Origin: an uncultured Verrucomicrobiales bacterium
GTDB lineage: Bacteria; Verrucomicrobiota; Verrucomicrobiia; Verrucomicrobiales; Akkermansiaceae
DNA length: 5,624 nt
NCBI GenBank assembly: GCA_937952875.1
Contig: CALFDI010000145.1
Coordinates: 1-5,624, forward strand
Direction of reading: 5' to 3'
Made by a program: the position numbers and the translations under genes
Notes under the pieces: model-generated
What the model was told of the DNA's origin: nothing
Database searches by the model: none
Seen by the model: the letters and a program-made list of their open reading frames with translations, nothing else
Shown: piece by piece, positions 1-5,388 of the stretch
How the letters are laid out: every line of letters begins with the position of its first letter
Numbering within the stretch: the first letter of the stretch is position 1

Positions 1-31
1 ATGAATTCATACCCTAAAGACTCATTGAGGG

Positions 32-65
32 AAGCATCTCAGCCGCTCGGCATAGGTTGCTTTTT
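32..65 (+). terminator. weak possible terminator of a gene upstream of the window
   Basis: AAGCA (32-36) can pair with TGCTT (58-62), enclosing a second small helix GCCG/CGGC (42-45 with 48-51), and the 3' arm runs into a T tract (61-65). The shape resembles an intrinsic terminator for a plus-strand gene arriving from the left. The outer stem is only 5 bp and the inner loop only 2 nt, so this may be chance. No coding sequence in bases 1-75 can be supported. Confidence 0.25.
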
Positions 66-75
66 CTGATTGTTT

Positions 76-1293
76 TTAAAACAACCACTTCAGCACCCAC
101 GCGAGGAAGGAGGATGTGATCCTTCTCAATAGGCTGCGAGACTCCTCCCAACGAGCGGTGACTTTATCGGATAATAAAATATCATCCATGAACTGCAGCT
201 GGAGATCGAGCACGGTCTCATCATCATCTAGGACGACGACGACTTCGCGGTTCATGGCGAGCGAGAGAAAGTCAAAGTTACTAGACCCTACGATGCCAAC
301 ATGGCCATCGATGACGACTGACTTAGCATGAAGGATAGGCCCGAGATACTCCCAGATAACGATTCCGGCCTCTTGCAGTTTCGGATAAATGCCGTCACGC
401 GTCATATCTGCGACTGGCATGTCAGAATCGCGAGGCACGAGAAGCTCGATGTGGACGCCACGTTGCGCGGCATCTATGAGGGCTTTTCGGATTTTTCGCG
501 TCGGCATAAAGTAGGGCATCGTCAGCTCGACACTGTGTTGAGCGGCATCTAGCTCAGAAACAAAGAGGTCTCGCATGATGCGGCGAGACTTCCACCCACG
601 GCTGCCCACCACCAACATACTGACACGCCCTTCGGACTGACGACTTCCTTCTGATACGGCCAATTGCTCTCCAGTCGCCACTTTCCACACCTCTGCGATG
701 AGAAGCTGTAAATCTTCTGCGGCAGGCCCGACGACACGCATGTGCGTATCTCGCCATGCATCATCACCGCTGACTGTGCGTGACCAGAAATCCCCAGTAT
801 TGACACCACCAACGAAGCCCACCTTCTCGTCGCAGACCAAAATCTTCCGGTGATCTCGACGGATAAAGCCGCTGCCTTTTCGGAAAAATCCTAATGGCCG
901 ATACTTTACGACGACGACGCCTGCTTCACGCATGTGGTCGAAGACTGATTCGTCTGCATCACTGGAGCCAACAGCATCGTATATAAGCCGGACCTCTAAA
1001 CCATCGCGGGCTCTCTCTGCGAGCGCCTTGGCGAACATCCAGCCCACTGTGTCAGACTGGAACATATACATCTCCATCAGAACTCTCTTCTGAGCCTCGC
1101 GAATCGCCGCTAGCTGAGAGCCATAGACCATATCGGCATCGAAATAGATCTTCACGCGATTTCCGCCTGATGCCTCGCGCACCGCCATGCTCGATAATCG
1201 ATCACGAAAATCCCGCCCTAACTGACGAAACCGTCCATCTTTCATCTCTCCGTTGTCCTCGATCACGTATTCATTCGTAGCATGTAATTCCAA
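76..1293 (-). CDS. phospholipase D / cardiolipin synthase-like protein (two HKD motifs)
   Basis: PLD-superfamily phosphatidyltransferase or phospholipase of 405 residues, most likely a cardiolipin synthase of the short ClsB-like type that condenses phospholipids at the inner membrane. Two catalytic HxKxxxxD motifs are complete: H148-K150-D155, followed by GFVGGVN, and H322-K324-D329, followed by GIVGSSNFD. A conserved acidic/aromatic stretch (EMYMFQSD, about 74-81) precedes the first motif. There are no N-terminal transmembrane helices, unlike ClsA. The last about 15 residues (FLAWVLKWLF) are hydrophobic/amphipathic and could hold the protein on the membrane. The longest frame starts at a TTG (1293) with no visible ribosome binding site. 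The ATG at 1245 (Met17), with GAGGA 10 nt upstream, is an equally good or better start. It is transcribed divergently from the hydrolase gene. The PLD family is certain; the substrate is inferred, and an exported phospholipase D or phosphodiesterase is the alternative. Confidence 0.93.
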   Translation of the reverse strand: MELHATNEYVIEDNGEMKDGRFRQLGRDFRDRLSSMAVREASGGNRVKIYFDADMVYGSQLAAIREAQKRVLMEMYMFQSDTVGWMFAKALAERARDGLEVRLIYDAVGSSDADESVFDHMREAGVVVVKYRPLGFFRKGSGFIRRDHRKILVCDEKVGFVGGVNTGDFWSRTVSGDDAWRDTHMRVVGPAAEDLQLLIAEVWKVATGEQLAVSEGSRQSEGRVSMLVVGSRGWKSRRIMRDLFVSELDAAQHSVELTMPYFMPTRKIRKALIDAAQRGVHIELLVPRDSDMPVADMTRDGIYPKLQEAGIVIWEYLGPILHAKSVVIDGHVGIVGSSNFDFLSLAMNREVVVVLDDDETVLDLQLQFMDDILLSDKVTARWEESRSLLRRITSSFLAWVLKWLF

Positions 1294-1352
1294 ATTGTCA
1301 GCGAGCCTTTAACAAGTGACAGACCACAGATCTCTCATCACACTCCACCCTG

Positions 1353-2309
1353 ATGGCTAAGCAACGCAAACGATTCATCATCTACCCGACTCTTGGACTA
1401 CTCATCGCATTTATCTGCTTTTGGCAGGCTGCAGGCAGCTTCGTCTCTCCAGACAGGCGACAGATCCAAGCCTATCACACGCCCTTTCTCTCAGACCCTG
1501 GCAGTCACGGCATCAGCCTGAGTCGACATGTATTTGATAACGGACAGATCCCCACTCTCATTGCGCGTCCTCATCCCACACAAGAGCCTCACTCTGCCGG
1601 GAAGTTACTGCAATCTCAGCTTCAGGCGAAAGGCATCACGACAACTCCAGAACAAGCGATCGTCGTTCTTCTCCACGGACGCATGGGCCGGAAAGAAGAT
1701 ATGCTTCCCATTGCTGCACGCTATTGTGCGGTCGGCTTTATCTGTCTGATGCCGGACCTTCCTGCACATGGAGACAGCCCCATGCAGAAAGTCTTTTACG
1801 GAAGTTCACCTACTGAAGCCAGCCTTCCTGAACGCGTTCTATCGGAGGCTAAGTTGACACTTTCACTCCCTCACCTCCCCGCCTCTCTCTGGGGAATGTC
1901 TATGGGTGGCTCATTCGCGATCCATGCCGCTGCACAGAATTCAGATCCGTGGTCATCTCTCACGATTATCTGCTCATTCGATGAAATGAATCGCGTGGTA
2001 GAGAATCAGTTAGGCTGGTTTGCAGGGATAGGAAAAGCACTCGTCAAACTCCGAGGAGGACCTGACATCGAGACCATACGCCCTATCGATCTCGCCCCTC
2101 AGATCAGCCTGCCCACACTCATCGTCCATGGAAATGCCGACTCACTGATTCACATCGACCAAGGGCGCGCCCTCCACGCGGCCTTCCCCCAGACGGCACC
2201 ATTAATGGAGGTCGATGGAGGCACGCACAGCACTGTGCTCATCACCGATGCACCTGTCTACTCCACCACAGCGACACACATGCTACTCGCTTCTAGAAAA
2301 AAATCCTGA
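1353..2309 (+). CDS. alpha/beta hydrolase, N-terminal membrane anchor or signal peptide
   Basis: Serine hydrolase of the alpha/beta-hydrolase fold, 318 residues. A basic N-terminus (MAKQRKR) followed by a hydrophobic segment (about residues 9-30) indicates a signal anchor or uncleaved signal peptide, placing the enzyme outside the cytoplasmic membrane. Fold landmarks appear in order: VVLLHGRMG oxyanion region (104-112), a D-x-x-x-H-G-D turn (135-141), nucleophile elbow G181-M-S183-M-G185, probable acid D263 in HGNADSLI, and catalytic H292 in GGTHS. The triad is therefore Ser183-Asp263-His292. This layout fits an esterase, lipase or acyl-hydrolase; the substrate cannot be read from sequence. 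The ATG at 1353 has no Shine-Dalgarno sequence. The gene ends in TGA, which shows that UGA works as a stop in this genome. Only 50 bp and no terminator separate it from ftsY, so the two may be co-transcribed. Confidence 0.92.
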   Translation: MAKQRKRFIIYPTLGLLIAFICFWQAAGSFVSPDRRQIQAYHTPFLSDPGSHGISLSRHVFDNGQIPTLIARPHPTQEPHSAGKLLQSQLQAKGITTTPEQAIVVLLHGRMGRKEDMLPIAARYCAVGFICLMPDLPAHGDSPMQKVFYGSSPTEASLPERVLSEAKLTLSLPHLPASLWGMSMGGSFAIHAAAQNSDPWSSLTIICSFDEMNRVVENQLGWFAGIGKALVKLRGGPDIETIRPIDLAPQISLPTLIVHGNADSLIHIDQGRALHAAFPQTAPLMEVDGGTHSTVLITDAPVYSTTATHMLLASRKKS

Positions 2310-2359
2310 AAACCTTGTAAAACACGCTCAAAACACCCAAGTCATCTCCCGAACACATC

Positions 2360-3208
2360 ATGGCAGGCTTTTTCAAAAATCTCCTCAATAAGATCACCAA
2401 TAAGGCAGACGTCGACTGGGATGAACTCGAGGCGGATCTGATCGGCTCAGACATTGGCGTTCGCATGGCCATACAGATCGTTGAAGAATTACAAGATCTC
2501 GGCAGAAAGGTCTCAGGTGATGAGATCGTCGCCACCACGCGCAAGCACATAGCGGACTCCCTGCCTGGAGACCCCGTAGCGCTCAAGCCCCGATCACAGG
2601 GCCCATACGTCATCCTCATGGTCGGCATCAATGGAACTGGTAAGACCACCTCATCAGCGAAGCTCGCCTACTATCTAAAAAATCAAGGCCACTCCGTCCT
2701 CCTCGCTGCAGCTGATACTTTCCGCGCAGCGGCCGTGGATCAGCTCGATCGCTGGGGCACGCGTCTAGACATCCCAGTATTAAAAGGCGCGCCCAATGCT
2801 GACCCCTCCTCTGTTTGCTATACCGCTCATCAGAAAGCCATCGCTGACGGCACCGACTTTCTCATCTGCGATACCGCTGGCCGCATTCACACCAGAGACA
2901 ATCTCATGTCCGAACTGGGAAAAATCCGCCGCACACTTGGAAAACAGGAAGAGACATCACCGCACCTCACTCTTCTCGTCGTCGATGCCACCACTGGTGG
3001 AAACGCTCTCGAACAAGCACGCCAATTCCATAAAGCCGCTGATTTAGATGGCATCGTCGTCACGAAGTTAGACGGATCCGGTAAAGGTGGCGTTGCTGTG
3101 GCGATTCATAATGAACTCGAAATCCCGACGCATTTCCTCGGAACGGGCGAAGAGCCAGAACAGTTCCGCCCCTTCAAGAAGGACGAGTATGTGAACGACT
3201 TACTCTAA
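2360..3208 (+). CDS. ftsY: signal recognition particle receptor FtsY (SRP GTPase)
   Basis: SRP receptor, 282 residues. It forms a GTP-dependent heterodimer with Ffh on the cytoplasmic face of the membrane and delivers ribosomes translating membrane proteins to SecYEG. The helical N domain spans about residues 1-75. The GTPase G domain then shows the P-loop GINGTGKTT (89-97), the insertion-box motif DTFRAAA (119-125), DTAGR (171-175), the guanine-specificity motif TKLD (235-238) and the closing GTGE and RPF motifs (261-272). The long acidic A domain of Escherichia coli FtsY is absent, so the protein is the NG core, as in many bacteria. The start MAGFFKNLLNKI forms a short amphipathic helix, the likely lipid-binding element. 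ATG at 2360 lacks a Shine-Dalgarno sequence. Ffh is excluded because there is no methionine-rich M domain. Confidence 0.97.
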   Translation: MAGFFKNLLNKITNKADVDWDELEADLIGSDIGVRMAIQIVEELQDLGRKVSGDEIVATTRKHIADSLPGDPVALKPRSQGPYVILMVGINGTGKTTSSAKLAYYLKNQGHSVLLAAADTFRAAAVDQLDRWGTRLDIPVLKGAPNADPSSVCYTAHQKAIADGTDFLICDTAGRIHTRDNLMSELGKIRRTLGKQEETSPHLTLLVVDATTGGNALEQARQFHKAADLDGIVVTKLDGSGKGGVAVAIHNELEIPTHFLGTGEEPEQFRPFKKDEYVNDLL

Positions 3209-3372
3209 TTTTTCGAAAAAATCACTTTCCTAGAATTCTCCTGCATCACTGTCGTATCGAAGCCTCAAAAATGGCCTCCTAGCATGACCGATGACCAAAA
3301 GTGACACTTCACCTAGAAAACAGTCCGTTTTCTGCTTGCTAAGTCCGTCCGGATACCTAGTTTGCGCCGTCC
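3209..3372 (+). promoter_or_regulatory. rpmI leader region with hairpin and short direct repeat
   Basis: This 164-bp gap between ftsY and rpmI holds no gene. It contains a perfect 7-bp hairpin, AGAAAAC (3315-3321) with GTTTTCT (3327-3333) around the loop AGTCC. The heptamer AGTCCGT occurs twice, 20 nt apart (3322-3328, overlapping the hairpin loop, and 3342-3348). TAGAAT at 3231-3236 resembles a -10 box, but I see no convincing -35 partner. No GC-rich terminator follows ftsY; the TTTTTCGAAAAA palindrome at about 3209-3220 is too AT-rich. The region probably carries the promoter and 5' leader of rpmI-rplT. That role is inferred from position, not from a recognised RNA family. Confidence 0.45.
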
Positions 3373-3582
3373 ATGGCCAGAGTATCAGGTAAAGCAAAAA
3401 CTCGTAAGGCCGTCGCCAAACGTTTCAAGGTGACGGGCACAGGTAAGGTGCTGCGCAGGAAACAAGGAGGAAGACACATTCTTCAAAAGAAGAACAGTAA
3501 GCGGAAACGCAGACTGGGTCAGGCTTGCCTTGTTTCAGACGCAGATATTAAGGCTGTTAAAGCCAACCTTCCCTTCGCCTAA
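3373..3582 (+). CDS. rpmI: 50S ribosomal protein L35
   Basis: Large-subunit ribosomal protein L35 (bL35), 69 residues, slightly longer than the typical 64-66. It is very basic and shows the family pattern: K-T-R-K-A-V-A-K-R-F-K-V-T-G-T-G-K (9-25), then R-R-K-Q-G-G-R-H (28-35), then KNSKRKRRLG (40-49). The C-terminal segment V-S-D-A-D-I-K-A-V-K-A-N-L-P is the usual L35 ending. The ATG at 3373 is unambiguous from alignment with the family, but there is no Shine-Dalgarno sequence (upstream bases GCGCCGTCC). It is followed by rplT after a 150-nt structured spacer. The gene that normally precedes it, infC, is not here; ftsY is upstream instead. Confidence 0.97.
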   Translation: MARVSGKAKTRKAVAKRFKVTGTGKVLRRKQGGRHILQKKNSKRKRRLGQACLVSDADIKAVKANLPFA

Positions 3583-3732
3583 TCACGAAGAAACGCATGG
3601 TTACGACCGTGCCCCCTATCTGCTAAACAGATAGCCTCCATACAGCCTGATTCCGCAAGGGATCTACCGAACAAATGAGACTGTAGGAGTGAACGTTAAA
3701 ACCAACGATTTGTTCGAACCAACTAATAGAAA
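3583..3732 (+). promoter_or_regulatory. structured rpmI-rplT spacer, candidate L20-responsive leader
   Basis: The 150-nt spacer is unusually long for rpmI-rplT and contains two perfect helices. The first is a local hairpin, CTATCTG (3616-3622) with CAGATAG (3628-3634), loop CTAAA. The second is a 9-bp pairing, CGAACAAAT (3668-3676) with ATTTGTTCG (3708-3716), enclosing 31 nt; its 3' arm ends 16 nt before the rplT ATG. Neither is followed by a T run, so they are not terminators. L20 is known to autoregulate its operon in Escherichia coli and Bacillus subtilis by binding mRNA that mimics its 23S rRNA site. A similar job here is inference; I do not recognise an established L20 leader fold. Confidence 0.5.
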
Positions 3733-4101
3733 ATGCCAAGAGCAACCAATAGTGTAGCCAGCCGCTCCCGTCGTAAGCGCGTTCTCCTTCGCGCCAAGGG
3801 ATTCCGCGGATTCCGCTCCAAACTCTACAGATATGCGAAAGACGCCGTCTTTAAGGCGCGTCAATACGAGTATCGTGACCGCAAGAAGAAGAAGGGTCAG
3901 TTCCGTCGCCTCTGGATTCAGCGTATCTCCGCTGCATCCCGTATCAATGGATTGACTTATTCACGCTTCATCGAAGGCCTCAAGGCTGCTAACGTCGAAG
4001 TGGATCGTAAGATCCTCGCTGACCTCGCAGTTCATGATGCTGAGACATTCGCAGCTATCGCCGAAGGAGCCAAAGAGGCTCTCGAGCAGAAGACTGCTTA
4101 A
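3733..4101 (+). CDS. rplT: 50S ribosomal protein L20
   Basis: Large-subunit protein L20 (bL20), 122 residues, an early 23S rRNA-binding assembly protein. Family signatures are clear: a basic N-terminal extension ([17 protein letters not shown], about 10-26), the [19 protein letters not shown] block (about 47-65), [20 protein letters not shown] (about 65-84) and [12 protein letters not shown] (about 88-99). It is complete, with a slightly longer alanine-rich acidic tail than Escherichia coli L20. TAG at 3727 blocks any upstream extension in frame, so ATG 3733 is the start. No Shine-Dalgarno sequence precedes it (CTAATAGAAA). It is the last gene of the plus-strand series and is followed 26 nt later by a strong terminator. 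In other bacteria L20 also represses its own operon. Confidence 0.98.
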   Translation: MPRATNSVASRSRRKRVLLRAKGFRGFRSKLYRYAKDAVFKARQYEYRDRKKKKGQFRRLWIQRISAASRINGLTYSRFIEGLKAANVEVDRKILADLAVHDAETFAAIAEGAKEALEQKTA

Positions 4102-4127
4102 GTTAAGCGATCACATATTATTCCAAC

Positions 4128-4166
4128 AAAACACTCGGTCCTCCTCAGAAGGCCGAGTGTTTTTTT
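4128..4166 (+). terminator. intrinsic terminator after rplT, probably bidirectional
   Basis: ACACTCGG (4131-4138) pairs perfectly with CCGAGTGT (4153-4160), extended by AAA (4128-4130) with TTT (4161-4163). The inner part can add CCT/AGG. The 3' arm continues into a T run to 4166. Read on the minus strand, the same hairpin is followed by TTTT. It therefore probably also ends the convergent thioredoxin-like gene, whose TAG stop (4199-4197) lies 31 nt before it on that strand. Confidence 0.9.
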
Positions 4167-4196
4167 GTGGAGGAGTCTCGATTAAATAAGAAACGT

Positions 4197-5069
4197 CTAT
4201 TCTAGCTCCTTTTTCGCAGCTTGAGCTTCGCTCGCGAGATCACTTTTAGGATCGATTGAGATAAGCTCATTAAGAGTCGTTAAGGCCTTTGCTGTGTCTT
4301 TGTTTTCGTAGAACACGTTCGCCTTAATGAAGAGCAGCGTTTGTTTTTGGCTAGGATTCAGACCGTCTTTTTTGAGCAATCCCTCAGCATCAGATAAGAT
4401 CTGGTCAAGCTTTCCTTCCTCGTAGAGAGTATCGACGTTTTCCGCGAAATCCGTGACGGCCTTATCGAGAGCGACCATTTTGGCGAAGCCGAGTGTATCC
4501 TCAGGGTCGCCGGCCTTGATCATAGCGATGAGCTCAGCATGGTGCACACGTATCGTGGAGATATCGACTGACTTTACAGCTTCATAGAGAGCTTTGGATT
4601 TTTCTAGCCCCTCTTGAGTCTGAGCTTTTTTAAGATCCGACAGAATCTTCGCAGCTGTGGAAATTTCTTTGAGCCACGGAGCGACAGTCGTTTCATTTTT
4701 CGACGCCATGAGTGGCCTTCCCTTGCTATCAGCATAGAGCAAAGTCGGCAGCGGCGGGTATCCGTAGATTTCGTTGGCTTCCTCTAGTGCTTTTGCCTGC
4801 TTATCCGAGACATCGATCCGTGAGGAATAATTCAAGCGAAGGAGGACAAAGCTCTCTGTCGCTGGCTGAGTGAAAGCGTCTTTTGAGAACACACGGTTCT
4901 CAAGCTGGATGCAAGCCGCTCAGTCATCGAGATCAGTAAACTCAATAATAATCCCCTTCCCTGTCTTAGCTGCCACCTCTTTAGCCTGATCGAGTTGCGC
5001 GAGCCATAAATCATCTGAAGCCCAAGCAGGTAAGACCGTCAGGAGGAGGAAAAATAGAAAAGATTTCAT
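4197..5069 (-). CDS. exported thioredoxin-fold protein, probable selenoprotein (in-frame UGA, UxxC)
   Basis: From ATG 5069 to TAG 4199-4197 the frame encodes 290 residues with one internal TGA at codon 50 (4922-4920). MKSFLFFLLLTVLPAWA (1-17) is a signal peptide with an AWA cleavage site, so the protein is exported. A thioredoxin-like domain follows: GKGIIIEFTDLDD (37-49), then U50-A-A-C53, then IQLENRVFSKDAF (54-66), with the cis-proline P108 in PPLPTLLYADSKGRP. Verrucomicrobial relatives, as I recall them, read EFTGSDWCxxCIKLxxEVFS, so the TGA replaces the first active-site cysteine exactly. A SECIS-like hairpin lies just downstream. The C-terminal half (about 135-290) is helical, with a TPR-like segment at about 235-285. 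The likely role is thiol-disulfide or peroxide redox work in the periplasm. There is no Shine-Dalgarno sequence at ATG 5069. A nonsense mutation or sequencing error is the main alternative, but no other lesion is present. The GTG at 4892 is not a credible start. Confidence 0.82.
4875..4922 (-). promoter_or_regulatory. putative bacterial SECIS element with the UGA(Sec) codon
   Basis: In the mRNA, the UGA (4922-4920) is followed after 24 nt by the loop CGUGU (4895-4891). The loop sits on a perfect 8-bp stem, UUGAGAAC (4903-4896) with GUUCUCAA (4890-4883). The base may be closed by AGCG, starting at the A of UGA (4920-4917), with CGCU (4878-4875). Bacterial SECIS elements lie within the coding region just after the UGA. 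As I recall the consensus, the small apical loop starts about 16-37 nt away and has a G in one of its first two positions; the second loop base here is G. SelB would bind this loop. Confidence 0.72.
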
Positions 5070-5388
5070 GATAGTTGTTACTGTTTAGGCTGTGGTTCTT
5101 CTACTGGTCTAGATTTAAGTTTAGAGACGTCGATTCGATCGTTCACTTCATCCATTGGCAAAAGCCAACACGACCTTCCCTTGAATTTTCGATTGAGGTT
5201 TTAAACTGTAGATTTTATTGAATGAACATCGATGGCTAGAACTAGAGATTCAAGCTATGTTTCCTGTCTTATTTTGAATTTATAAATGATGAGTTCGATC
5301 TAAAAAACGATCTTAATCAGTTTCTTCATCGCCGCGGCAGTGCGGTTGTTGAACAGGTTTGACCACAACGCAAGAGAAAAGAAAAAAT
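5070..5388. other. AT-rich divergent intergenic region
   Basis: This stretch lies between the divergent selenoprotein and CoA-transferase-like genes and must hold both their promoters. It is visibly richer in A+T than the flanking genes, most clearly at 5180-5320. TTGAGG (5194-5199) and TATTGA, 17 nt further on, are a loose sigma-70-like pair for the plus strand, too weak to call. A minus-strand frame of 25 codons (ATG 5155 to TAA 5078) ends 8 nt before the selenoprotein ATG. It encodes a charged peptide beginning MDEVNDRIDVSKLKSRP. Nothing recognisable supports it as a gene. No terminator, repeat or RNA gene is evident. Confidence 0.5.

Noticed and set aside
1..69. 22-codon frame from the first base (ATG at 1, TGA at 67)
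   Set aside because: It could be the tail of a gene to the left, but nothing in it is recognisable and the window edge prevents judgement.
116..812. Other open frames overlapping the PLD gene on both strands
   Set aside because: They are shadows of the PLD reading frame, with no recognisable domain; the PLD frame has both complete HKD motifs.
3209..3222. TTTTTCGAAAAA palindrome as an ftsY terminator
   Set aside because: The stem is almost all A-T with no real loop, so a stable terminator hairpin is unlikely.
3689..3757. GTG-started upstream frame overlapping the rplT start
   Set aside because: Only 22 codons, no RBS in front of the GTG, and the sequence is better explained by the leader pairing 3668-3716.
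4920..4922. UGA read as tryptophan (alternative code) in the thioredoxin-like gene
   Set aside because: The hydrolase gene ends in TGA at a natural length, and Trp at codon 50 would leave a single Cys instead of UxxC. Sec fits the spacing to Cys53 exactly.
4197..5069. Thioredoxin-like gene as a simple pseudogene
   Set aside because: There is no frameshift or second stop in 290 codons, the signal peptide and C-terminal half are intact, and a SECIS-like hairpin follows the TGA. It remains possible but is the weaker reading.
5300..5329. MKKLIKIVF-like signal-peptide start on the minus strand
   Set aside because: It stops after nine codons, and no other frame continues into a hydrophobic core or lipobox; most likely chance in AT-rich DNA.
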